A stretch of DNA of 64,000 nt, from the NCBI GenBank assembly GCA_018806915.1, contig JAGKQI010000092.1:286501-350500 (forward strand). The letters run 5' to 3'. The position numbers and the translations under genes are program-made. Below the pieces are notes generated by a model, which was not told where the DNA came from, searched no databases, and was given only the letters and a program-made list of their open reading frames with translations. This DNA is from Phytophthora colocasiae (lineage: Eukaryota; Oomycota; Peronosporomycetes; Peronosporales; Peronosporaceae). Shown here piece after piece: positions 20,935-30,030 of this stretch. Position 1 is the first letter of the stretch; each line of letters opens with the position of its first letter.

Positions 20935-22110
20935 CTAGTGGCGGCTTTGCATCAGTTTGGCCATCATTTGCTCCATGTCGTTCACGTCCGCCTTGTCCGC
21001 CCTCATGCGGAGCTTCACGAACCTGTTCGCACGCTCGTCCGCATCCGATTCCAAGTCAAAACCGATGGGCATCAGACGGATACAAGTCTGCAGGAGCGTC
21101 GCTGGTTCTTGGCCGTCGCGTGGACTCACAGGCGACAGGACGAACCAACCGCTTTCGTCCATGTAGAGGTCTTTGTACTCTCCCCGTCCTTCAGCCAGAC
21201 CACGCCACACGAACACGACGCGCTCGGCCTCGACGTATCTCCTCAACGTCAAGTAGATCTGCAAAGTGGCGTGGTAGCCCAAGTCCTCGGAGAAATCCAA
21301 GTGATATGCTCTAGCTGCAGTGTTATCGTCGTCTTGGATCTCCAAGTCGTAGCCTGGAGCTAGTACTAACGCTGAGAAGGCGGGAAATGTTTGTGCAAAG
21401 TCGATAGGAATGACAGTCGCGCCTGACGTTTCGAGGAACGTCATGTCCTTGTTCCACTCGCGGTTGAATCTGTAGGCCTCAGGTGGAGAAGACTTGAAGT
21501 CGACGTCTCGAACGACGTAGTTCGTCTGGGCGTACAACATGTCCAGCTCGTTCATGAAAGTCACAAACAGTGATGCCTGTTTCTTCTGCGTCTGCCCTTC
21601 AAGCAGCTCGACACTCTCCGTCTCGCAATTGACGAGACAATGACGCAGGAGTTCGGTGACGCGGTGGATCACTTTGGCACGTGTGAGCACCGCAGTCTTG
21701 AGCTGTTGCTGTTGCTTTTGAGCCAGCAGCTTCCACTCCCGTTGTAGCACTGCAGTCGACCGCCACGGGTCCTGCTCTCCGTCGATGGTCGCTCTACTGT
21801 TCCGCAGTTGCTCCAGTTGCTCCAGCAACTCCCGTTCCTCCCGCCGAAGCGACACACGCTCGTTGTTGGTCTTGTTGGTGTGTCGGAGTCGCCGTTCAGT
21901 GGCCTTCGCCTTTGCGATCTCGCGTCGCGTCTTGCGTTTATAGTCCTCGTCACTTGGCAATTGCGTTGTGTCATCCGTTGAGCTGCTATCGACACTGACT
22001 GCTGCTGGTCCCTCAGGTGCCAGGACTTGACGAGGTTCGACAGAGTTGGCCAATGCCCCCCGGTACTCACGGAGGAACTCGTTCATCGCCGCCATTGAAG
22101 CTGAGTCCAT
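20935..22110 (-). CDS. bZIP-like N-terminal, START-like protein, paralogue 3
   Basis: 391 residues from MDSASMAAMNEFLREY at 22110. I prefer this start because it lines up with the starts of paralogues 1 and 2; an upstream ATG at 22257 would add 49 low-complexity residues. The basic region is KRKTRREIAKAKATERRLRH, then a coiled coil, then the shared C-terminal domain (RRYVEAERVVFVWRGLAEG, SGWFVLSP). It is the most diverged of the three in the coiled-coil region. The residues usually contacting DNA in classical bZIPs are only partly kept, so sequence-specific binding is uncertain. Confidence 0.72.
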   Translation of the reverse strand: MDSASMAAMNEFLREYRGALANSVEPRQVLAPEGPAAVSVDSSSTDDTTQLPSDEDYKRKTRREIAKAKATERRLRHTNKTNNERVSLRREERELLEQLEQLRNSRATIDGEQDPWRSTAVLQREWKLLAQKQQQQLKTAVLTRAKVIHRVTELLRHCLVNCETESVELLEGQTQKKQASLFVTFMNELDMLYAQTNYVVRDVDFKSSPPEAYRFNREWNKDMTFLETSGATVIPIDFAQTFPAFSALVLAPGYDLEIQDDDNTAARAYHLDFSEDLGYHATLQIYLTLRRYVEAERVVFVWRGLAEGRGEYKDLYMDESGWFVLSPVSPRDGQEPATLLQTCIRLMPIGFDLESDADERANRFVKLRMRADKADVNDMEQMMAKLMQSRH

Positions 22111-22459
22111 TGTTACGTGCAGGTGGTGACGTCGGCTGGTCGCTGTCTCTGAGAGGGATGGAGAATGAGAGTGGAGGACAGTGGTCGGGCTCATGTTGGG
22201 ATTGTGAGCAGCGATTTGTACTGTACTAGTATTCTGCTGGATTAGTACATGGTCCAATGCATGGTGAAATGTACTCTGTACATGTCGTGAGTACTGTACA
22301 GTACGACTGTACTCAGTGTGCAGGGCGTTAGATTCGTTGATTCAAGAACGGGTTCTCGCTGCCACTGCCACAGACATGTACATTAACGTTACTCTTGTGT
22401 TGTAGTGACGTGAGATGACGTAACCTTGAAAAGAAAACTGTCACGCTGAGCACTACTTA

Positions 22460-22759
22460 TCATTTGACAAGGAATAGGGCATCTGCAGACTCGACAGCTC
22501 CAGAGTCTGGAACAGAGCGGGCAGAATCGTCAACACCCAACAGACTCAATAAATCTCTTAAAACTTTAAGGCATCCTACCCATCCACTGGGCTCCAGATC
22601 GACTGTACTGGACCAAATGCGGTCCAGCAGAGCCACCGAATTGAACTTGTCCAGCGGCTGCTCGACGGACGAATCGACGTAGGTGGAGACGCAGTTGGTG
22701 ACGTGCGTCACTCCGGCGAACTCCGGTCTAGAGCGGAAGGACAGCAGTGGTGGAGCCAT
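22460..22759 (-). pseudogene. Truncated N-terminus of an oomycete ankyrin-type protein
   Basis: A 99-codon frame starting MAPPLLSFRSRPEFAGVTHV. Its pattern (short basic start, RPEFAGV, a C-containing helix, LLDRIW) resembles from memory the N-terminal segment that precedes ankyrin repeats in many Phytophthora proteins. No ankyrin repeats follow before the stop, and SMC4 ends 200 bp beyond it. It may be a decayed gene end or a short orphan gene; the assignment is weak. The bases between it and SMC4 (22760-22966) contain only GGTCCGG-type short repeats near 22800-22880. Confidence 0.35.
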
Positions 22760-22966
22760 TTCAACCTGGGTCAGGAATTTGATACTGGTTGTAGATTTCC
22801 GGTTCGATAGCGGGTCAGGTCGGGATCAGGATCAAGATCGCCGACAACACTAGACCCGAACCAGACCGGACCCGCTAGCACCTTTACTACATCTCATCAT
22901 CGTCAGCGAACAAAAGATGTCGATACACAATTCACTGGTGAAACTGCACGAATAAGCTGCTCTAAC

Positions 22967-25900
22967 CTACGACCGGTTTGTTCTGTCCTGTAGTGGCGTA
23001 CTAGTCGCTGATCCGTTGTGGTGGGCAACAGGGGATGTCACTGACTGTTGGCTGGATCGCCTCGCTTTTTTTACGGACCGACTGGAGCCACTCTTTGGGC
23101 TCCTCATGCTGAGAGTCCCCGGCTGCTTCGTCATTGGCGTCGTTGTTCCGTTCGCAGCTTTGCCGGTGCCCTGATCGTAGATCTTCGGGTTGATAGTCAC
23201 GCTCTTCGTGGCGTCATTCGTCTTGTAAATACCAACGAGACGGTCGGCCAACTCAAACATGTTGTTGCGCAAGGAGATAATGATGAACTGCGCGTTGCGC
23301 GTACGCTGCTTGATGTAGTTGCCGACAATCGACACGTTCTTGAAGTCCAACGCTGCATCAATCTCATCCATCACGTACAGCGGCGTCGGCTTGTAATGGT
23401 GGAGTGCAAACACCAGAGCCAGGGACGCAAGAGTCTTTTCACCACCAGAAAGGTTGGAAATGTTTTTCCAGCTCTTCTTTGAAGGTCGCACGCTGAACAC
23501 CACACCTTCCGAGAACGGATCCAACGAATCCACCAGCTCCAGCTCAGCATCACCACCAAGAGTAATCATTTGATACATCTCCTTGAGCTTCAATGTGATA
23601 GTACGGAAACCCGTCATAAACTCCTCCAGTCGCTTACGACGCAACTCATCGTACTCGTGTCGCTTCGCATCACGTAGCTTCGTCGCCTCCTCCAGCTCCT
23701 GGACGCGAGCCTTGTATTCCTCCTCCTTTTGCTTGTACTCAGTCAAAGCGCCCATGTTCACATTTGCCTTCAGCTCATCACGCTGCTGCTCCAGCACGGA
23801 AATCTCGTACTTCATTTCCTCCTTGCTGTAACGGGACAATGCAACAGTGTCCAGTATCGGCAGCTTTTCCAACGTGACGTCCAGATTGGCATCCTCCTCT
23901 TCTTCACTCTCTTCGTCTTCGTCGTCGTCCTCCTTTTTCTCTTCCACGTCCATAGCCTCGTCTCTGTCAGCATTCCTGTTTTTCTTATGGCGCTTCCGAG
24001 CTGGAAGGTCTCTTTCATCCTCAAAGACGCCAGCATTCTGTTCTTGCTCCGTGATGAATGCAGCGTGCAGAGACGTCAGCTTCGTCTTCCAGTACGCCTC
24101 CTTCTTGCTGTTTTCTTCCAGCATCTTCTCGCAGTCCTCCAAACTGTTGGCTAAGTCGACCTCGGCACTCGCCATCTCGTCGTACTCCTTCTTCAGCTTC
24201 CTGTATTTCGCTTCGTCCTTACGCAACTCCTTCTCCTTCGCAGTAACTTGCTCTTGAACACTCTCGCACTTCTGGAGCACTTCCAAAGCCTTCTCCTCCA
24301 TCGCAGTAATCTGTTCGCGAGTATCTTCAATCTTCTTTTTCGCAGCTTCAATGTCTTCCTCAATTTTTTTCAAGGCTTGCTCGTTCTTTTCGGTGTTCTT
24401 TTGGCTGCTCTTGAAGTCGACACGAATCTTGGTCATTTGTTTTGTTTTTTCTGCGATTTGTTTCGTGATCTTCTTTGCCACATCCTGCTCCTTGCGCAAC
24501 TTCTCTCCACCAACATCAAGGATCTGCTCCTTCAGCTTGGCCAGTTTCGCAGCCATTTTGTCCACCTTCAACTTAGTGGTCTTGTACTCGGCTTCCTTAG
24601 CAGTCTTCGCCTTGCTGAGCTTCTCGACCTGCTTCTTTGCGTCCGCAGAAAGAGTAGTTTGTTTCTCCAAGATAGTCTTATTTTTCTTGAAATCCTCCAG
24701 GCGTGTCCTCGTAGCGCTCACATCCAATTCAATCTTCGGCAGATCATTTTCATACTGCTCAATCTTACGAGTAAGCTGGGATAGCTCTTTTTCCAGCGAC
24801 GCTTTCTCATCACGAATCTGTTCCAGTTCTTGTCGAAGAGACGACGCATCTTCCTGCAGAGCTCGAATCTCACTTTCACTCAAGCCGCTCGCAAGCGTGC
24901 TCGACATACCTCCACTGCGAGCTCGCTTACCTCCACCAGACATGGCACCAGACATCTCCACCAACTGGCCGTCCAAGGTCACAACACGGTATTTGCACTG
25001 TCGTCCTTGGTAAGCAATCGCTGAAGCCTCGTCCAGGTCCTTCGCCACCAGTGTATCACGTAGAGCATAGTAAAAGGCTGGCAGATACTTCTCGTCGTTC
25101 ACCTTCACCAAATCAAACAGCCTTGGGGCGTTTTGTCCGGATGGCGCGGTAACGCCACGAAAGTGCTGTGAGTATTTGGACTTGAGGTAGCCCAGTTGCT
25201 CCAAAATCAAGAAGGTAGTGCGTCCCAAATTATGCTTGCGAAGATAAGCAACACATGCTTGCGCACCGGACGTAGTTTCAACCACCAAGTTGTTCAATGC
25301 ACCACATGCAGTGGATATAGCAACGTCGTATTTGCCATCGATCGCGCCAAGATCTCCCAAACGACCAAACAACCCAGCGTTCTCCAATGGCTTGCCCGGC
25401 TTAGACGCGTCAAGTAGCTCTCGCAGCATACGGTTCCGAGTTGCATGTGATTGCACAGCGCCAGAAGCTTCTTCAGCCTTGGTGCGTGCTTCACGGTATT
25501 TTTCCGCTACTGACGTTTCTCTACCCTTGACATCACTGAGTTCTTGTTCCGCAACACCAATGCGATCTTTCATTTTAGTGAGCTTCTCATGCTTGTCACT
25601 CACCTCTTCCTCAAGCCCACGCAGGTTCGCTTCAGCCTCAATGACTCCGCACGCATTGGCTTCAAGCGCCTTTTTAGCATTAGTTACTGGCTCCTCCACC
25701 AGCTGAATCTCTGTCTCGGTTGTGTCGATCACTGACCGCAAAGCATTCATCTCGGCTTGGAACGGCTCCATCTCCTGTTGAATATCCTCCATAGTACTAC
25801 GAAGCTTGGCCGTCTCTTCCTTGTGACCCTCAATAATGCTCTCCAACACTTGTTCCTGCTTTTTTAGCTTTGCCTGCAGCTTCTCTACCTCCTTCTCAAG

Positions 25901-27220
25901 CTGTGGCACCAGCTCTTCGTTCTCTTGCACCTTTTGCTCGATGGATTTCTGCTTTTTCAGCTCTTTCTTCTGCGATGACTGAAGCTCTTTCTGCCGCTCT
26001 TTGGCGTACTTGAGCTCCTCACGCAGCTTCACATCTTGTTTCTCGAAGTCTGCGTACTCGGCCTTCGCTTCATCAAGCTGCTGCGCAACTTCATCGTGCT
26101 CACTCTTCACACGTTGGTAGATTGCTTCAACTGACTGCAGCTCCTCCCGGTTTTTTTCCATACGAGCCAGCTCCGCCTTGTACTTGGCCTGAAGCTCGTC
26201 TCGCTTCGCCTCACACAACTCTCGGTTCTTGGACGCTTCTTGGATCCACAGCTGGTACAGAATGTTCGTCTTCATGTACACCTCCTTCTCTTTACGAAGG
26301 TATTCGAGAGCCTCTGCCCTCGGTCCCTCCAGATGCGCCTTCTCCTTTTCCACAAGTTTGACTCGGTTCACTTTCTCGCCACGTTTTTCGTTGCACTGTT
26401 CGACTTCATCCCACACTTTCTCTGTGGGTTCAACGTAGACGTTAGAGCCGATAATGTCCTCCAGATACTCGAGCAGTCCGTCCTCGTTGCTGCCTTCAGC
26501 TCCTTTGCTCTTCATCATGGCGATCTGCTCCACTTCTCCCTGCAGAATAAGGAAGCGGTTGTTGTCCAGATCAATTCCCTTGTCCTGTAGCAGCTCCGTG
26601 ACACTCGTGAAGTTGCTGGGGCGATCATTAACGTAGTATTTGCTGACATTTCCCTTGGTAGCCGTGCGTGTGACACTGAACTGGGAGTTGGGGACAACTG
26701 TGTAATTGGCTTCATTGTCAGTAGTTGCCTGTTCTTCCGTCTGCTCGTCTGTGTCGATGATCTCCTGGAAGAAGACGGAAACTGTAGCCATGGCCAAGTT
26801 AGGGAATCCAGCAGAGCGATGTACCAGCTCCGATACTTTCTTAAGACGGAGCTTGGACGCACGTTTACCAAACACAAACAGTAGCGCGTCGATAACGTTC
26901 GACTTTCCACTGCCGTTGGGGCCTACGACGGCGCTGAAGCACTTGTGGAAGGGCCCGATCTCCACTTTACCAGCGTAGGACTTAAAGTTCTCTAATTGCA
27001 TCTTTGTGATCATTAAACGCTTCACTGGTGGCGCCTTAGCAGGAGTTGATACACTTGGAGAGGGCGAACCGCTCTTGTTAGGCGTCAACAGCTCCGCAGA
27101 AGTCGACGTCGGCTGCGTCATCTCCTCATTTTCTTCTACTTGTTCTGTCTCCATCTGCTGCGCTTCCTGCTCCGTCTCGGCGGCGGTGGGCGGGGCGACG
27201 TCTGCGTCCTCAGCAGCCAT
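22967..27220 (-). CDS. SMC4: Condensin subunit SMC4
   Basis: 1,417 residues, single exon. ATPase of the condensin complex, which pairs with SMC2 to compact chromosomes. Walker A GPNGSGKS is at residues 100-107, following the MQLENFKSYAG strand typical of SMC4. Long coiled coils flank a hinge near residues 600-720 (GLFGRLGDLGAIDGKYD). The signature LSGGEK is at about 1257 and Walker B VMDEIDAALD at about 1286. The acidic insert near 1080-1110 and the Ser/Lys-rich tail after the ATPase head are outside the core. Length fits fungal and animal SMC4. The start is 127 bp from the divergent ankyrin gene, implying a shared promoter. All key residues are intact. Confidence 0.96.
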   Translation of the reverse strand: MAAEDADVAPPTAAETEQEAQQMETEQVEENEEMTQPTSTSAELLTPNKSGSPSPSVSTPAKAPPVKRLMITKMQLENFKSYAGKVEIGPFHKCFSAVVGPNGSGKSNVIDALLFVFGKRASKLRLKKVSELVHRSAGFPNLAMATVSVFFQEIIDTDEQTEEQATTDNEANYTVVPNSQFSVTRTATKGNVSKYYVNDRPSNFTSVTELLQDKGIDLDNNRFLILQGEVEQIAMMKSKGAEGSNEDGLLEYLEDIIGSNVYVEPTEKVWDEVEQCNEKRGEKVNRVKLVEKEKAHLEGPRAEALEYLRKEKEVYMKTNILYQLWIQEASKNRELCEAKRDELQAKYKAELARMEKNREELQSVEAIYQRVKSEHDEVAQQLDEAKAEYADFEKQDVKLREELKYAKERQKELQSSQKKELKKQKSIEQKVQENEELVPQLEKEVEKLQAKLKKQEQVLESIIEGHKEETAKLRSTMEDIQQEMEPFQAEMNALRSVIDTTETEIQLVEEPVTNAKKALEANACGVIEAEANLRGLEEEVSDKHEKLTKMKDRIGVAEQELSDVKGRETSVAEKYREARTKAEEASGAVQSHATRNRMLRELLDASKPGKPLENAGLFGRLGDLGAIDGKYDVAISTACGALNNLVVETTSGAQACVAYLRKHNLGRTTFLILEQLGYLKSKYSQHFRGVTAPSGQNAPRLFDLVKVNDEKYLPAFYYALRDTLVAKDLDEASAIAYQGRQCKYRVVTLDGQLVEMSGAMSGGGKRARSGGMSSTLASGLSESEIRALQEDASSLRQELEQIRDEKASLEKELSQLTRKIEQYENDLPKIELDVSATRTRLEDFKKNKTILEKQTTLSADAKKQVEKLSKAKTAKEAEYKTTKLKVDKMAAKLAKLKEQILDVGGEKLRKEQDVAKKITKQIAEKTKQMTKIRVDFKSSQKNTEKNEQALKKIEEDIEAAKKKIEDTREQITAMEEKALEVLQKCESVQEQVTAKEKELRKDEAKYRKLKKEYDEMASAEVDLANSLEDCEKMLEENSKKEAYWKTKLTSLHAAFITEQEQNAGVFEDERDLPARKRHKKNRNADRDEAMDVEEKKEDDDEDEESEEEEDANLDVTLEKLPILDTVALSRYSKEEMKYEISVLEQQRDELKANVNMGALTEYKQKEEEYKARVQELEEATKLRDAKRHEYDELRRKRLEEFMTGFRTITLKLKEMYQMITLGGDAELELVDSLDPFSEGVVFSVRPSKKSWKNISNLSGGEKTLASLALVFALHHYKPTPLYVMDEIDAALDFKNVSIVGNYIKQRTRNAQFIIISLRNNMFELADRLVGIYKTNDATKSVTINPKIYDQGTGKAANGTTTPMTKQPGTLSMRSPKSGSSRSVKKARRSSQQSVTSPVAHHNGSATSTPLQDRTNRS

Positions 27221-27347
27221 CGCGCGCGCGGAATGCTTAAATGTTTTTTTTTTTTAAACAAAAAACAAAAATGTAGCCATCTGCATACAATCCTCTAGTG
27301 AATAGAATATTTTTCAAAAAGAAATCCAAAAAATTAGAACAAGAGTG

Positions 27348-28676
27348 ATGGTCACTTCGAGCAGATTGCACTTTGAAGCCATGTCCATGAAGGTGGAGGT
27401 GTTGCTGCGCGCCTTTGAGCACGCCAAACTGCCGCTGGACGCGCTTGGACGCGTGTTTTCCTTTGTCTGGACGTTGCGTGAGGCGCTGGACGATGAACTG
27501 GCCGATGTGGCCACGGTTCTGCTCGCTACACGGCACAATCCATGCTCTGTAGGACTCGTAGATAGTGTTGCAGCTGAGGGGAAACTCCACATGCTGCAGT
27601 TGCTGCACCGCTTCCAGGCCGAAGGCTTCACCACTGACGCTATGGACGGGGCAGCACGTAATGGCCACTTGGAAACTGTGCGCTTCCTGCACGCAAATAG
27701 GAGCGAAGGCTGCACGAGTCGAGCAATGGACGCAGCACTGGACGCGCAACACTGGGAAGTTGTACAGTTCCTCGTCCAGCATCGCTCTGAGAAATGGTCG
27801 GGACGAGCTACTCAATGGGCTGCGGAGAAGAACGACCTACAAGCTATTAAAGACATTTTGAAGAGAAACAGGGACGCGCCATCGGCAGAAGCCAAGGTTG
27901 TAGCGTACAAGCAGAAGCAGACGGAGATGCTCAAGTTCATGTACGAACAGGGTGCAGACAATCGTCCATCGTACACGTTAGTACATGCCTGTGCGGACAG
28001 AGACTTGGATATGGTGAAGTATCTCACAGCCAGAGGTGAGGGCTTCGTCAAGAGTGCAATGTCGGAAGCAGTCGCAGCAGGAGCTTTAGAGATTGTCAGG
28101 CACTTGCATGAAACTGTGCCGCAGAGATACACCGAGGCAAGTAGAGTGGTGCCTATACAAGAGGCAGCACTGAAGGGACAACTCAAGGTATTGCAGTATT
28201 TCAACGAACACGCTCCGGAATTGTCTTGTACAACCAAAGCCATGGACGATGCGGCCGCCGGAGGGCACTTAGATATCGTACGATATCTTCACGAGTATCG
28301 GGAGGAAGGATGTACCACACGAGCGATGGATCGAGCTGCAGCCAAGGGCCATCTTGACGTGGTCAAGTTCTTACATGAACAGCGACAGGAGAGCTGTACG
28401 ACTGACGCCATGGACTATGCGGCCCTGTGGGGGCACCTTGACGTCGTTCGTTTCTTGCACGAAAATCGCCATGAAGGCTGTACGACGAGGGCATTTAACG
28501 AAGCTGCACTTCGTGGACACGTGCAGATAGTTGAGTTCCTCGTTCGTAACCGGCCTGCAGACTGCAACATCGACCATGGAGTCAAACTCGCTCGCCAACG
28601 GAAATGCCAAGCAGTGCTTCAGCTACTAGAGTCGGGGAGCTTTGAGCTTATCCCACGACCAATGATTTCTTTTTAG
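27348..28676 (+). CDS. Ankyrin-repeat protein
   Basis: 442 residues from the first ATG at 27348; a later in-frame ATG (27387, MKVEVLLRA) is an equally plausible start. After a helical N-terminus it has at least eight ankyrin-like repeats of about 33-34 residues, with the recurring pattern GHLDVVRFLHEN R.EGCTTRAMD.AA, best preserved in residues 300-410. This repeat style is typical of large oomycete ankyrin families. It probably acts as a protein-binding scaffold; no partner domain or signal peptide is visible. The region upstream is A/T-rich with a poly-T run (27244-27256) and is shared with SMC4. Confidence 0.8.
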   Translation: MVTSSRLHFEAMSMKVEVLLRAFEHAKLPLDALGRVFSFVWTLREALDDELADVATVLLATRHNPCSVGLVDSVAAEGKLHMLQLLHRFQAEGFTTDAMDGAARNGHLETVRFLHANRSEGCTSRAMDAALDAQHWEVVQFLVQHRSEKWSGRATQWAAEKNDLQAIKDILKRNRDAPSAEAKVVAYKQKQTEMLKFMYEQGADNRPSYTLVHACADRDLDMVKYLTARGEGFVKSAMSEAVAAGALEIVRHLHETVPQRYTEASRVVPIQEAALKGQLKVLQYFNEHAPELSCTTKAMDDAAAGGHLDIVRYLHEYREEGCTTRAMDRAAAKGHLDVVKFLHEQRQESCTTDAMDYAALWGHLDVVRFLHENRHEGCTTRAFNEAALRGHVQIVEFLVRNRPADCNIDHGVKLARQRKCQAVLQLLESGSFELIPRPMISF

Positions 28677-29180
28677 TCGAAACATTGTACGCATCTCAAA
28701 TTACAATTGTGAGAGGCTCTGCCAGAGCCGCTCTGGAGGCACCACGAGTCGAACATAGGATCCGCTCCATTCTACTACTGAAGCGCTGTTGTAAGTTCAT
28801 TTAAGGTTGATGTAGACCCGCTTAGTATAAACCCTTTCGGTTATACTGGAAGTGCATCAAGCGCACTAGAATAATATCCGAAACTGGTTTGGCTCGAGTC
28901 GGACGCTTTGGACACCATTGCGATCGACTTCAAGCGCGAAGAAATGTGGTCTTCGACTGTATTTCTTGGCGGTGGTTGTCGGTTGCTCTGGTGTTGCACC
29001 AGTGGTGAATCTGGCAAGTCACAGACTGATGCTTCAAGTTGAAGCTGTCAAAGAGTGGCATGATTAATCGGTCAAACACGTGCATCATCTCGATACGTAG
29101 TTGAAGTGCATTTCGCCATGTAAGGATGGATCAACATGCACTACAATATGCGTCCAAGCACGGCTAGGATTTCCCCTCTT
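28677..29180 (+). other. Intergenic region, no gene seen
   Basis: About 500 bp between the ankyrin gene and the 3' end of the CD36-like gene, which converge. Short frames only and no tRNA or obvious repeat. Both genes should terminate here. Confidence 0.5.
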
Positions 29181-29844
29181 TCACACATCGCCCGTCGGGT
29201 CCTTCCGCTGCACGTGCTGCTGCTTCGCTGTCTTGCGGCGGTGGAAGATCCCTCCCCCCACCAACACCAGCCCAACGATGATTCCAACAATGAGCACAGG
29301 CAATGCCGACTTGAGTAGACGCTGCACTAGGTGGTAATAGTCAACTGAAGAGCTACCAACCGTAGCGCTCTCCTCACCCCAGTACGCAGGGAAAATGACC
29401 TCCGCCTCGAGATTCGGCCACAGCACGTCAGACATCGGCGCCGACGCGTTGAGAGACGAGTAAGACATCGCGTACGACGCCATCAATCGCTTGTGCGCAA
29501 TCATTGTCTTGCCCGTACCAGCTTCTACGTCGATATACGTCACGTACTTGTCGACATAGCCCTGCTTTAGTTCACCAGAGTCCGACTCGTACATGGAGTC
29601 GCCGGACGCCACAACGCCGTCGCTCATAGTAATCTCCACTGCATCCAATAGCGACGTGTTTCCGTAGATGTAAATCGGGTAGGACACGTACGCCAGGAAA
29701 CCTGCAGAGAAGGCCAACGGCTGCACACCGTCCACTGGCCAACCAGTTCCTTTGGCATTGTTGGCTTCCGTGTTAAGGAGCAGGTCGTTGGGTGGACTGA
29801 AGCGGTGAAGCGTGATACCTTCGTGGTCGGGTTACCTCTCAAAT
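29181..29844 (-). pseudogene. CD36/LIMP-2-like receptor, C-terminal fragment
   Basis: C-terminal part of a CD36-family scavenger receptor, cut off from its N-terminal part by the MULE at 29845-31750. Reading inwards from about 29830 the frame gives DHEGITLHRFSPPND, then WPVDGVQPLAF, FLAYVSYP, GKTMIAHKRL and a membrane helix (LLKSALPVLIVGIIVGLVLVGG) followed by a short basic cytoplasmic tail. CD36 proteins have two membrane helices and a large luminal or extracellular domain that binds lipids or lipoproteins. An in-frame TAA precedes the DHEG segment, so this piece cannot continue into the transposon. By comparison with CD36 proteins, roughly 40 residues between the two fragments are missing. 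Confidence 0.8.
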
Positions 29845-29865
29845 GGATCGTATACGGAACTGATC
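29845..29865 (+). repeat. MULE left terminal inverted repeat
   Basis: Begins GGATCGTATACGG; pairs with 31730-31750 on the opposite strand with one mismatch over 21 bp. The next inward bases diverge. Confidence 0.85.
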
Positions 29866-30030
29866 GGTTGTATGATCGGACACATACCTCACGTATGATC
29901 AGATTAGGGATGTGAAAACTAGTGGCGGAGTGCAGACGCTTCTTCTTGTTTCTCTCGGAGTGTTCAGTGGAGAGGAACTCGGTTGCTCCATCAGTCTGGA
30001 AGTTGTATCAAGAGGCTCAACTGAAGTAAC

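Noticed and set aside
20938..21363. Plus-strand frame opposite paralogue 3
   Set aside because: It is antisense to a longer conserved frame and has no family pattern.
24248..25013. Long hydrophobic-looking plus-strand frames opposite SMC4
   Set aside because: Antisense of coiled-coil codons gives Leu/Phe/Ser-rich shadows; not genes.
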